Below are positions 9,764-18,566 of a stretch of DNA of 64,000 nt, in pieces. The notes below the pieces were generated by a model that saw only the letters and a program-made list of their open reading frames with translations, was not told the DNA's origin and ran no database searches. The stretch spans positions 1 to 64,000 of the forward strand of contig DATJVY010000002.1 of NCBI GenBank assembly GCA_035501615.1. Reading direction: 5' to 3'. How positions within the stretch are numbered: the first letter of the stretch is position 1; each line of letters begins with the position of its first letter. Source of the DNA: RPRB01 sp035501615 (lineage in GTDB: Bacteria; Myxococcota; Myxococcia; Myxococcales; Myxococcaceae). Position numbers and translations under genes: made by a program.

Positions 9764-12700
9764 GCATCCCCAGCACGACGAGGACCGTGAGGCCGACGAG
9801 GCCGGCCAGCACCCTGCGGTGGGCGAGCCGGAGCTCGCGGGACCGCTCTATGCCCGCACGCGGGAGCACCTGCTCGGGCAGGAGGAGCAGCCGCTGGCGA
9901 CCTACCGGGTGCAGCTCCACCGGGACTTCGACTTCACGAGGGCAGCGGCGGTGGTGCCGTACCTGGCGCGGCTGGGGGTGAGTCACCTCTACGCCTCGCC
10001 GATCCTCCGCTCCCTGCCGGGGAGCAGCCACGGGTACGACGTGGTGGACCACTCGGAGGTGAACCCGGAGCTCGGGGGCGGGGTGGGCTTCGCCGCGCTG
10101 TCCGAGACGCTGCGGACCAACGGTCTCAAGCTGCTCCTGGACACGGTTCCCAACCACATGGGCATCGCGGCGGGGAACGCGCTCTGGGAGGACGTCCTGG
10201 AGAACGGGCCGGCGGCGCTCCACGCGCACTTCTTCGACGTGGAGTGGGATCCGGTGAAGGCGGAGCTGCGGAACAAGGTGCTGCTCCCCATCCTCGGCGA
10301 TCAGTACGGGGTGGTGCTGGACCGGGGCGAGCTGCAGCTCGAGTACGAGGCGGGGAGCATCGGGCTCCGGTACTTCGACCATCGCTTCCCGCTGAACCCG
10401 CGCGCCTACCAGGACGTGCTCGGGCCGGGAGCGGAGCAGGTGGGTGCGCTGCTGGGTGACTCCCATCCGGACTTCGTGGAGCTGCAGAGCGTCCTCACCG
10501 GGCTGCGGAACCTTCCCTCGCGGGGGGACACCTCGCCGGAGAAGGTGCTGGAGCGGAGCCGCGAGAAGGAGGTGCTCAAGCGGCGGCTGAACGCGCTGGT
10601 GACGGGCTCGCCGGTGGTGGCCGAGCACCTGCGCGCCAACATCGCCCGCCTCAACGGCAACCCTGGCGACCCGCGGAGCTTCGATGCCCTGGACCGGCTG
10701 CTGGACCGGTACGTGCCCTACCGGCTGGCACACTGGCGGGTGGCGGGAGAGGAGATCAACTACCGGCGGTTCTTCGACATCAACAGCCTGGCGGCGATCC
10801 GGGTGGAGGACCTGGACGTCTTCGAGGAGGCGCACGCGCTGACCTTCCGCTTCCTGGCCGCGGGCCAGGTACACGGGCTGCGGATCGACCATCCCGATGG
10901 GCTGTTCGACCCGAGCGCGTACTTCCTCCGACTGCAAGAGCGGTACTTCCTCGACCAGGCGCGGAAGCTGGCCGCCGATGCGGTGGACGACGCGGCGTGG
11001 CCGCCCCTGCGAGAGGCGCTCCTGCGGCGCTGGCGGCAGGAGGCGGGGAGCGAGCCGTCGTCTCCGCTGCGCCGGGCGCTCTATCTCGTGGTGGAGAAGA
11101 TCCAGGGTGGCAAGGAGCGCATCCCGGACGAGTGGGCAGTGCAGGGCACGACCGGCTACCGCTTCGCGAATCTCTGCACGGGTGTGGTGGTGGACGGCGC
11201 GGGGGCGCGGGAGTTCACCGAGATCTACGAGAAGTTCATCGGTCACCCGCTGCGGTTCGAGCCATTGCTGGCGGAGAAGAAGAAGCAGGTGATGGCGGTG
11301 AGCATGGCCAGCGAGATCAACGGCCTGGCCCGGGAGCTGAACCGGATCTCGGAGATGAACCGCCGGACCCGGGACTTCACGCTCAACTCGATCCGGCGGG
11401 CGCTGATCGGCTTCATCGCGCACTTCCCGGTGTACCGGACCTACGTCTCTTCCGCGCCGGGGGTGGACGAGCGCGATGCGCACTACATCCAGTGGACCAT
11501 CGCACGGGCGCGGGCGGCGGACCCGACGACCAACGCCTCGCTCTTCCAGTGGCTGGAGGACATGCTGCTGAAGCGCTACCCGGAGCATCTCCCGGAGACG
11601 GAGCGGCAGGTCATGCTGCACTTCGCCATGAAGCTCCAGCAGATCACCGGTCCGGTGATGGCGAAGGGACTGGAGGACACGGTCTTCTACGTCTACAACC
11701 GCCTGGTGGCGCTCAACGAGGTGGGAGGGGAGCCGGAGCACTTCGGGACCAGCGTGGAGACCTTCCATCACCGCAGCCTGGAGCGGGTCCGCGACTGGCC
11801 GGGGGCGCTGATCGCCAGCTCGACCCACGACACGAAGCGGAGCGAGGACGTGCGGGCGCGCCTGGCGGTGCTCTCCGAGATGCCGGGGGAGTGGCGCCGG
11901 GCGCTGGAGGGCTGGCGGAAGCTCAACACCATCCACAAGACCGAGCTTGCGGGTGGGTCGGCCCCCTCGGGTAACGACGAGTATCTCTTCTACCAGACGC
12001 TGCTCGGGGCCTGGCCGATGGGCGAGCTCGCGCCGGCGGAGCTCCCGGCTTTCCGGTCGCGGCTCCGTGACTACATGCTCAAGGCGATCCGCGAGGCCAA
12101 GGTCCACACCAGCTGGACCAATCCCGAGCCGGACTACGAGGAGGCGACGGGCCGCTTCGTGGAGCGGACGCTGGACCCCGGGGGGTCGCGGGTGTTCCTC
12201 GAGCAAGTGCGGCTGCTGAAGGATCGCCTCGAGCGCCCCGGGCAGGTGAACGCGCTGGTGCAGGTGGCGCTGAAGCTCGCCAGCCCCGGGGTGCCGGACA
12301 TCTACCAGGGCTGCGAGCTGTGGGACCTCTCGCTGGTGGACCCGGACAATCGCCGCCCGGTGGACTTCGCGCTGCGGGACGGGATGCTCTCCGAGCTGCT
12401 GCGCCAGCACGGCGCGGCGCCGGTGGGCGTGGCCCGCGACGTCTGGGCGAACCCGGCCGATGGGCGCTGCAAGCTGCTGCTGACGACGCTGATGCTCCGT
12501 CTCCGGCAGGACCGGGCGGAGCTGTTCCGCCGCGGGGGGTACGAGGCGCTGGAGGCGGACGGGATCGCCGCGCCGCGGTCGCTGGCCTTCGCGCGGAGGC
12601 TCGCGGACGAGGCGGTGGTGGTGGCGGTGCCGCGGCTGGTGATGCGGGCGCTCCGGGCGGGGCTCGGTCCGGTCTATGGATCGACGCGGGTCCGGCTGCC

Positions 12701-12830
12701 GACGGACCTCGCGGGCCGGCGGTTCCGGAACGTGGTGACGGGGGTGCGCGTGAAACCGCTCGAGGGAGGGCTGGCCCTGGGACCGCTGTTCACCGACTTC
12801 CCGGTGGCGGTCCTGGAGGCGGTGGAATGA
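9762..12830 (+). CDS. treY: (1->4)-alpha-D-glucan 1-alpha-D-glucosylmutase, maltooligosyltrehalose synthase
   Basis: 1022 aa, GH13_26. TreY converts the reducing end of maltodextrins to a trehalose unit. Visible motifs: ATYRVQLHRDF near residue 48, the typical TreY opening; LLLDTVPNHMG; the nucleophile Asp376 in GLRIDHPDG; acid/base Glu445 in LVVEKIQGGKE; and Asp690 in SSTHDTKRSEDVRARL. The length is slightly above the family norm because of about 45 extra N-terminal residues, so the start may be later. No strong ribosome site precedes 9762. The stop overlaps the glgX ATG by 4 bp. The usual partner treZ is not in this window. Confidence 0.95.
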   Translation: MHPQHDEDREADEAGQHPAVGEPELAGPLYARTREHLLGQEEQPLATYRVQLHRDFDFTRAAAVVPYLARLGVSHLYASPILRSLPGSSHGYDVVDHSEVNPELGGGVGFAALSETLRTNGLKLLLDTVPNHMGIAAGNALWEDVLENGPAALHAHFFDVEWDPVKAELRNKVLLPILGDQYGVVLDRGELQLEYEAGSIGLRYFDHRFPLNPRAYQDVLGPGAEQVGALLGDSHPDFVELQSVLTGLRNLPSRGDTSPEKVLERSREKEVLKRRLNALVTGSPVVAEHLRANIARLNGNPGDPRSFDALDRLLDRYVPYRLAHWRVAGEEINYRRFFDINSLAAIRVEDLDVFEEAHALTFRFLAAGQVHGLRIDHPDGLFDPSAYFLRLQERYFLDQARKLAADAVDDAAWPPLREALLRRWRQEAGSEPSSPLRRALYLVVEKIQGGKERIPDEWAVQGTTGYRFANLCTGVVVDGAGAREFTEIYEKFIGHPLRFEPLLAEKKKQVMAVSMASEINGLARELNRISEMNRRTRDFTLNSIRRALIGFIAHFPVYRTYVSSAPGVDERDAHYIQWTIARARAADPTTNASLFQWLEDMLLKRYPEHLPETERQVMLHFAMKLQQITGPVMAKGLEDTVFYVYNRLVALNEVGGEPEHFGTSVETFHHRSLERVRDWPGALIASSTHDTKRSEDVRARLAVLSEMPGEWRRALEGWRKLNTIHKTELAGGSAPSGNDEYLFYQTLLGAWPMGELAPAELPAFRSRLRDYMLKAIREAKVHTSWTNPEPDYEEATGRFVERTLDPGGSRVFLEQVRLLKDRLERPGQVNALVQVALKLASPGVPDIYQGCELWDLSLVDPDNRRPVDFALRDGMLSELLRQHGAAPVGVARDVWANPADGRCKLLLTTLMLRLRQDRAELFRRGGYEALEADGIAAPRSLAFARRLADEAVVVAVPRLVMRALRAGLGPVYGSTRVRLPTDLAGRRFRNVVTGVRVKPLEGGLALGPLFTDFPVAVLEAVE

Positions 12831-14986
12831 CGGTCCCCACCGCCGTCTGGCCCGGCAAGCCGCAGCCGCTCGGCGCGACCTGGGACGGGCAGGGGGTGAA
12901 CGTCGCCGTCTTCTCCGAGTGGGCCGATCGGATCGACGTCTGCCTCTACGACGTGCGGGACCCGAACCGCGAGACGGCACGGATCACGCTGCCCGAGCGC
13001 ACGCGCAACGTCCGCCACGGCTACCTCCGCGGGGTGGGGCCGGGGGCGCTCTACGGGCTGCGCGCAGCCGGCCCGTACGATCCGGCGCGCGGGCTGCGCT
13101 TCAACCCCAACAAGCTCCTGGTGGACCCGTACGCGCGGGCGGTCTTCGGGCGGGTGGACTTCGACGCGCCGGTCTACGCCTACCGGGTGGGGAGCCGGCG
13201 GGCGGACCTCTCCTTCGACGACCGGGACAGCGCTCCGGGGATGCCCCGCTGCATCGTGGTGGACGGCCGCTTCAACTGGGAGGGCGTGGAGAGCCCGCGC
13301 ATCACCTGGCCGCAGCTGGTGGTCTACGAGACCCACGTGAAGGGCTTCACCATGCGTCACCCCGAGATCCCCGAGTACCTCCGGGGAACCTACGGCGGGT
13401 TCGCGCACCCGGTGGTGGTGGACCACCTGAGGTCGCTCGGCGTCACCGCGGTGGAGCTCCTGCCGGTGCACCAGGCGGTGGACGAGAGCTTCCTCGAGGC
13501 GAAGGGCCTCACCAACTACTGGGGCTACAACACCCTCGGCTACTTCGCGCCCGACACGCGCTACGCCTGCACCGGGCCGTTCAACGTGGTGAACGAGTTC
13601 AAGGGCATGGTGAAGGCGTTGCACCGGGCGGGCATCGAGGTGCTGCTCGACGTGGTCTACAACCACACCGGCGAGGGCAACCACCTCGGTCCGCTCCTGA
13701 GCCTGAAGGGGCTCGACCCGCTGGCGTACTACGTGACCAGCTCGGAGTCGGCGCGCTACTTCCAGGACTTCACCGGCACCGGGAACAGCCTGAACCTGGA
13801 CCATCCGCAGACGCTGAAGCTGGTGATGGACTCGCTGCGCTACTGGGTCCAGGAGATGCACGTCGACGGTTTCCGGTTCGACCTCTGCACGACGCTGGGC
13901 CGGCACCGCGGGAGCTTCGACCGGAACGCGCCCTTCCTCGACGCCATCCACCAGGATCCGGTGCTCAGCCGGGTGAAGCTCATCGCCGAGCCTTGGGACG
14001 TGGGCCAGGGCGGTTACCAGGTGGGCGCCTTCCCGGTGGACTTCTCGGAATGGAACGGGAAGTACCGCGACGCGTTCCGGAAGTACTGGAAGGGGGAGGA
14101 GAACCTGGCGGCGGAGATCGGCTACCGGCTGACCGGCTCGGCGGACCTCTACCAGCTCTCGGGGCGGGGACCGTACGCGTCGATCAACTTCGTCACTGCC
14201 CACGACGGCTTCACCCTGCACGACCTGGTCGCCTACGAGCAGAAGCACAACGAGGCGAACCTGGAGGACAACAAGGACGGCGCGGACGACAACAATTCCT
14301 GGAACTGCGGCGTGGAAGGAGAGAGTGACGATCCGGCGATCGTCGCGCTCCGCGAGCGCCAGGTTCGGAATTTCCTGACCACGCTTCTGGTCTCCAACGG
14401 CGTGCCGATGCTCCTCGGCGGCGACGAGATCGGCCGGACCCAGCGTGGGAACAACAACGCCTACTGCCAGGACAACGAGATCTCCTGGTACGACTGGAAC
14501 CTGGACGAGCGGAGGAAGTCGCTCCTCGCCTTCACCCGGCGCCTGGTCCGGATGCGGATGGAGCAGCCGGTGCTGAGGCGGCGGCGGTTCTTCCGGGGCG
14601 AGCAGATCTGGGACTCGCACCTCAAGGACCTGGCCTGGTTCCGGCCCGACGGCACGGTGATGACCCCCGAGGACTGGACCCAGCCCTTCGTGCGCTCCCT
14701 GGGGTACCTCCTCGGCGGTGACGCGATCGCCACGACCGACACGCAGGGGAACAAGGTGACCGGGGACACCCTCCTGATCCTCATGAACGCCAACCACGAG
14801 CCGGTGGAGTTCGTGCTCCCGGCGATCGAGTGGGGAAGGGACTGGGAGATCCTCGTCGACACCGCCGACGGCGACGGAAGGACCGGAGCCTCGACGCCCG
14901 CCGGTGGCAAGCTCACCCTCGTGGACCGGTCGATGATGGTGCTCCGCCGGCCGGCGTTCGCCGGTGGTGCCGGCGGCAGCGGATGA
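12827..14986 (+). CDS. glgX: Glycogen debranching enzyme (GlgX/TreX-type isoamylase)
   Basis: 719 aa, starting at the ATGA overlap with treY. An N-terminal CBM48-like module (GATWDGQGVNVAVFSEWADRI) is followed by a GH13_11 barrel: nucleophile Asp352 in DGFRFDLCTTLG, acid/base Glu388 in LIAEPWDVGQGGYQVG, and Asp460 in TAHDGFTL. It removes alpha-1,6 branches from glycogen and limit dextrins, releasing linear maltodextrins, the substrate of TreY. Together the pair forms the glycogen-to-trehalose route, lacking only the final hydrolase TreZ here. Cytoplasmic. A 4-bp overlap also links it to the terC gene. Confidence 0.95.
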   Translation: MTVPTAVWPGKPQPLGATWDGQGVNVAVFSEWADRIDVCLYDVRDPNRETARITLPERTRNVRHGYLRGVGPGALYGLRAAGPYDPARGLRFNPNKLLVDPYARAVFGRVDFDAPVYAYRVGSRRADLSFDDRDSAPGMPRCIVVDGRFNWEGVESPRITWPQLVVYETHVKGFTMRHPEIPEYLRGTYGGFAHPVVVDHLRSLGVTAVELLPVHQAVDESFLEAKGLTNYWGYNTLGYFAPDTRYACTGPFNVVNEFKGMVKALHRAGIEVLLDVVYNHTGEGNHLGPLLSLKGLDPLAYYVTSSESARYFQDFTGTGNSLNLDHPQTLKLVMDSLRYWVQEMHVDGFRFDLCTTLGRHRGSFDRNAPFLDAIHQDPVLSRVKLIAEPWDVGQGGYQVGAFPVDFSEWNGKYRDAFRKYWKGEENLAAEIGYRLTGSADLYQLSGRGPYASINFVTAHDGFTLHDLVAYEQKHNEANLEDNKDGADDNNSWNCGVEGESDDPAIVALRERQVRNFLTTLLVSNGVPMLLGGDEIGRTQRGNNNAYCQDNEISWYDWNLDERRKSLLAFTRRLVRMRMEQPVLRRRRFFRGEQIWDSHLKDLAWFRPDGTVMTPEDWTQPFVRSLGYLLGGDAIATTDTQGNKVTGDTLLILMNANHEPVEFVLPAIEWGRDWEILVDTADGDGRTGASTPAGGKLTLVDRSMMVLRRPAFAGGAGGSG

Positions 14987-15936
14987 GCACCCCGTGGTGG
15001 GTGTGGGCGCTGTTCAACGTCGGTGTCCTGGGGGTGCTGGCGGTGGACCTGGGCTTGGCCCGGCTCCGCGGGCACCGGGCACAATCGGCGTCCGAGGCCG
15101 GACGGTGGGTGCTCCTCTGGGTGAGCCTGTCGCTGGCCTTCGGAGTGGTGCTCTGGAGGGTGCGGGGCCCCGAGCGAGGCCTGGAGTGGTTCACGGCCTA
15201 CGTCGTCGAGTACGCGCTCAGCGTCGACAACCTCTTCGTCTTCCTGCTCATCTTCCAGTACTTCTGCGTGGGGCCAGGGGCACAGCACCTCCTTCTCTTC
15301 TGGGGCGTGCTGGGGGCCTTCGTGCTCCGGGGCTCGCTGATCCTCGGGGGCGCGGCCCTGGTGCAGAAGTTCGAGTGGCTGCTCTACCTCTTCGGGGCGT
15401 TCCTGCTCTGGACGGCGGCCAAGCTCGTCCGCGGCGAGGGCGAACCGGAGACGGATCCCTCGAGGAACCCGGTGCTGTCGCTCGCCCGGCGCTGGCTGCC
15501 GGTCGCCGAGCAGGCCCCGGAGAACCGGTTCCTGGTTCGCGGCGCGTCTGGCATCCAGTGCACGCCGCTGCTCCTGGTGCTCCTGGTGGTGGAGACGACG
15601 GATCTCCTCTTCGCGCTGGACTCCATCCCGGCGGTGCTCGGCGTGAGCCGCGACCCCTTCGTGCTCTACAGCAGCAACGTCACCGCGGTGCTCGGGCTGC
15701 GCTCGCTGTTCTTCGTGCTCCGATCGCTCCTGAGCCGGCTCCGCTACCTCAAGCCGGCGCTGGCGGTGGTGCTGGGGTTCGTGGGGCTGAAGATGATCGT
15801 CGAACCCTGGGTCCCGGTGCCGGTGTGGCTCTCGCTCGTGGTGGTGGTGGGGGTCCTGGTGCTGGCCTTCGTGGCCTCCTGGTGGCGCGCGAGGGGGGAG
15901 GCGGTGGCCCCGGAGGAGAACGGGCCCTCGCTCTGA
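14983..15936 (+). CDS. TerC/Alx-family integral membrane protein
   Basis: 317 aa from ATG 14983, overlapping the glgX stop by 4 bp. About eight to nine membrane helices are seen. The TerC signatures are present: YVVEYALSVDNLFVFLLIF, with Glu and Asp inside a membrane helix, and ETTDLLFALDSIPAVLGVS, with Asp residues thought to bind metal. TerC/Alx proteins act in Mn2+ export and in metal loading of exported enzymes; tellurite resistance is only a historical label. Its coupling to treY-glgX is unusual and may reflect osmotic or stress co-expression rather than shared chemistry. Confidence 0.9.
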   Translation: MSTPWWVWALFNVGVLGVLAVDLGLARLRGHRAQSASEAGRWVLLWVSLSLAFGVVLWRVRGPERGLEWFTAYVVEYALSVDNLFVFLLIFQYFCVGPGAQHLLLFWGVLGAFVLRGSLILGGAALVQKFEWLLYLFGAFLLWTAAKLVRGEGEPETDPSRNPVLSLARRWLPVAEQAPENRFLVRGASGIQCTPLLLVLLVVETTDLLFALDSIPAVLGVSRDPFVLYSSNVTAVLGLRSLFFVLRSLLSRLRYLKPALAVVLGFVGLKMIVEPWVPVPVWLSLVVVVGVLVLAFVASWWRARGEAVAPEENGPSL

Positions 15937-15986
15937 GGCGTTGCGTGCCGGGCGGGGGCCTTGCCATGGTGCCCGCCGGGAACGTC

Positions 15987-16370
15987 ATGTCCAGCACCGT
16001 CACCGAGGGGGTCCGGATCACCGTGCAGCCCAGCTTCTGGGCCGAGCGCAGCGCTCCGGAGAACGGCCAGTTCGCCTTCAGCTACGCGGTGCAGATCTCC
16101 AACGAGGGGGACGCCCCGGCGCAGCTCAAGAGCCGGCACTGGATCATCACCGACGCCGACGGCCACGTGGAGGAGGTGAAGGGCGCGGGTGTGGTGGGGG
16201 AGACACCGCGCCTCGAGCCGGGCGAGCGCTTCGAGTACCGGAGCTGGGCGATGCTCCGCACTCCCTTCGGGACGATGCGGGGGAGCTACACCTTCGTTCG
16301 GCCCGACGGCTCGACCTTCGAGGCCCGCATCGCCGAGTTCGCCCTGACGCTGCCCCACGCGCTCAACTGA
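15987..16370 (+). CDS. apaG: ApaG (DUF525) domain protein
   Basis: 127 aa from ATG 15987, close to the usual 125-aa length; ATG 15966 would add seven residues. The conserved ApaG core is clear: TEGVRITVQPSFW, FSYAVQISNEGDAPAQLKSRHWIITDADG, VKGAGVVGETPRLEPGERFEYRSW and MRGSYTF. The protein is an all-beta immunoglobulin-like fold of uncertain role in bacteria; E. coli apaG lies with apaH and affects cation resistance. Here it is joined to hemH by a 1-nt overlap (TGATG), so the two are likely co-translated. Confidence 0.93.
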   Translation: MSSTVTEGVRITVQPSFWAERSAPENGQFAFSYAVQISNEGDAPAQLKSRHWIITDADGHVEEVKGAGVVGETPRLEPGERFEYRSWAMLRTPFGTMRGSYTFVRPDGSTFEARIAEFALTLPHALN

Positions 16371-17428
16371 TGGAACCCGCTCCGCAGGGCGTGCTTCTGA
16401 TCAATCTCGGAACCCCGGACGCGCCGGAGACGGGAGCGGTGCGCCGGTACCTGCGCGAGTTCCTGAGCGACCCCCGGGTGCTGGACATCCCGCCGGTGGG
16501 GCGCGCGGCGCTGCTCTACGGGGTCATCCTCCCCTTCCGGCCCCAGAAGTCAGCCGAGGCGTACCGGAAGATCTGGATGCCCCAGGGCTCGCCGCTGCTC
16601 GTCCACGGGCAGGCGCTGGCGAACCGGCTGCAGGACGCGCTCGGCCCTGCCTGGGCGGTGGAGCTGGGGATGCGGTACGGGAGGCCGTCGCTCGCCTCGG
16701 CGCTCGAGCGGCTCCGGGCGCAGGGGGTGCGCGAGCTGACGGTGGTGCCGCTCTATCCCCAGTACGCCTCGAGCTCGACCGGGTCGAGCCTGGAGCGGGT
16801 GTACGGGCTCGTCGGCGAGGCGTGGAACGTGGAGAGCCTCCGGGTGCTGCCTCCGTTCTTCGATCGCCCGGCGTTCCTCGGCGCCTTCGCCGACGTGGGG
16901 CGCCCGGTGCTGGCCGAGGCGCGGCCAGACCACGTGCTGTTCAGCTTCCACGGCCTGCCCGAGCGCCAGGTGAGGAAGAGCGACCCCACCGGCGCACACT
17001 GCCTCGCCCGCGCGGACTGCTGCGACGGGGAGGTCGCGGCGAACCAGTGCTGCTACCGCCACCAGTGCATCGTGACGGCGCGGGAGCTCGCGCAGCGGCT
17101 GGGGCTCGAGGCCGGGAAGTGGACCGTCACCTTCCAGAGCCGCCTCGGCCGGACGCCGTGGGTGAAGCCGTACACGGACCTGGTCATCCCCGAGCTGGCC
17201 AGGGGCGGGGTGAAGCGGCTGGCGGTGTTCTGTCCGGCGTTCGTGGCCGACTGCCTGGAGACGCTGGAGGAGATCGGCATCCGGGCGAGGGATCAGTTCC
17301 TCGGCTGCGGTGGGGAGTCACTGACGCTCGTGCCCAGCCTGAACGCCCATCCGTCGTGGGTGCGAGGGCTGACGCGGATGATCCGGGAGCTCCGGGGCGA
17401 GGACGTCGAGGCCGGCGCGGCGGCGTGA
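16370..17428 (+). CDS. hemH: Ferrochelatase with internal cysteine-rich (probable [2Fe-2S]) segment
   Basis: 352 aa. It inserts Fe2+ into protoporphyrin to make haem. Catalytic His194 is in LFSFHGLP and Glu297 in DCLETLEEIG. Between them, residues 211-233 carry six cysteines (211, 217, 218, 227, 228, 233) in place of the short loop of E. coli HemH. Myxococcus xanthus ferrochelatase belongs to a class that holds a [2Fe-2S] cluster using internal cysteines, and this sequence fits that class, which also supports a Myxococcota origin. Starts at ATG 16370 on the apaG stop. The gene ends 68 bp before the convergent sua5 gene. Confidence 0.96.
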   Translation: MEPAPQGVLLINLGTPDAPETGAVRRYLREFLSDPRVLDIPPVGRAALLYGVILPFRPQKSAEAYRKIWMPQGSPLLVHGQALANRLQDALGPAWAVELGMRYGRPSLASALERLRAQGVRELTVVPLYPQYASSSTGSSLERVYGLVGEAWNVESLRVLPPFFDRPAFLGAFADVGRPVLAEARPDHVLFSFHGLPERQVRKSDPTGAHCLARADCCDGEVAANQCCYRHQCIVTARELAQRLGLEAGKWTVTFQSRLGRTPWVKPYTDLVIPELARGGVKRLAVFCPAFVADCLETLEEIGIRARDQFLGCGGESLTLVPSLNAHPSWVRGLTRMIRELRGEDVEAGAAA

Positions 17429-17495
17429 GGCCGAGCCGCCTCGCGCGAAGCGCCCCGAGGACCCAGGTCAGGTCACGAATGCTCGTGCCGGGCGC

Positions 17496-18470
17496 TCAAC
17501 CCGGCGGCCGCGGTGCCGCGGCCCGGCGCAGCCGATCCGCGACGGCGAGCCCGAGCCCCTCCTCGCCGGGGACCGAGATGACGGCGACGTCGACCTTCGC
17601 GTCGTCGGCCGCGCGGAACACGCCGTAGAGCTCCCGTGCCAGGCCCTCCACGTCCGCCGGGATGCGGAGCGCGATCAGAGGCTCCGGCACCTCGACCGAC
17701 TCGGGCACGGCGACCGCCACCTTCCGTCCGCTCCCGGCCAGCGCCAGCGCCCGCGCCACCGCCCCTCCCGGCTCGGCGAGCAGGACTCCGGCCCGCGGAG
17801 CGTAGTGCGAAGGGAGCAGGCCTGGCGCCCGGATCTTCCGCCCCGGCATGCGCGAGATGCGGCGCTCGAGCACCTGCTCCACCGACTCCACCGGCACCCC
17901 GCCCGGGCGGAGCAGCACCGGCTCCTCCCCGCTCAGATCGACGATGGTCGACTCGACGCCCACCCGCGCCGGCCCACCGTCGAGGACCAGATCCACGTCG
18001 CTCCCCAGGTCCTCGCGCACGTGCTCGGCCCGGGTGGGGCTCACCCGCCCGAAGCGGTTCGCGCTCGGCGCGGCCACTCCGCCATCGAACACCCGCAGCA
18101 CCGCCAGTGCCACCGGGTGCCCGGGAACGCGCAGGGCAACCGTCTGCTGTCCGCCGGTCACGGCGTCCGAGGCCCGCGACGAGCGCCGCAGCACCAGGGT
18201 CAGCGGTCCTGGCCAGAAGGCGGAGGCGAGCCGGTAGGCGTCGGGGGGCACGTGCGTCGCCCACTGCTCCATCGCCCCGGGCTGGGCCACGTGCACGATG
18301 AGGGGATGGGTCGAGGGCCGCCCCTTCACCGCGAAGATGCGCCGCACAGCCAGCTCGTTCTCGGCGTCCGCCGCCAGCCCGTACACCGTCTCGGTGGGTA
18401 GCCCCACCAGCCCTCCGCGGCGGAGGACGGCGACGGCGGCGGCGATGCTTTCTGGCGAGGTGACTTCCAT
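17496..18470 (-). CDS. L-threonylcarbamoyladenylate synthase (Sua5/YrdC/TsaC)
   Basis: 324 aa. It makes the threonylcarbamoyl-AMP used for tRNA t6A37. The YrdC domain (residues 1-195) shows LPTETVYGLAADA, FAVKGRPSTHPLIVHV and APSANRFGRVSPT. The extra C-terminal part (from about residue 210, KIRAPGLLPSHYAPRAGVLL) is the Sua5 domain, so this is the long Sua5 form rather than short TsaC. It is convergent with hemH and divergent from the gene at 18567. Confidence in the family is high; the long form is read directly from the C-terminal HYAP motif. Confidence 0.94.
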   Translation of the reverse strand: MEVTSPESIAAAVAVLRRGGLVGLPTETVYGLAADAENELAVRRIFAVKGRPSTHPLIVHVAQPGAMEQWATHVPPDAYRLASAFWPGPLTLVLRRSSRASDAVTGGQQTVALRVPGHPVALAVLRVFDGGVAAPSANRFGRVSPTRAEHVREDLGSDVDLVLDGGPARVGVESTIVDLSGEEPVLLRPGGVPVESVEQVLERRISRMPGRKIRAPGLLPSHYAPRAGVLLAEPGGAVARALALAGSGRKVAVAVPESVEVPEPLIALRIPADVEGLARELYGVFRAADDAKVDVAVISVPGEEGLGLAVADRLRRAAAPRPPG

Positions 18471-18566
18471 CGGTGCAGGCTGCTTGCAGTGGGCCTCCCT
18501 CGCTCATAACAAGCGCGAGCAGGCGGCAGGAAGTGACCCCGCCGGACCTGGCCGGGGAGGACGTCG

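Noticed and set aside
9747..12980. 1077-aa reverse-strand open frame across treY
   Set aside because: It is His/Arg/Pro-rich, lacks any family motif and mirrors the high third-position GC of the well-supported treY on the forward strand; it is a shadow frame.
17429..17495. Terminator between hemH and the convergent sua5 gene
   Set aside because: Only short GC stems (CCTCG/CGAGG) without a U-tract; not strong enough to list as a terminator.
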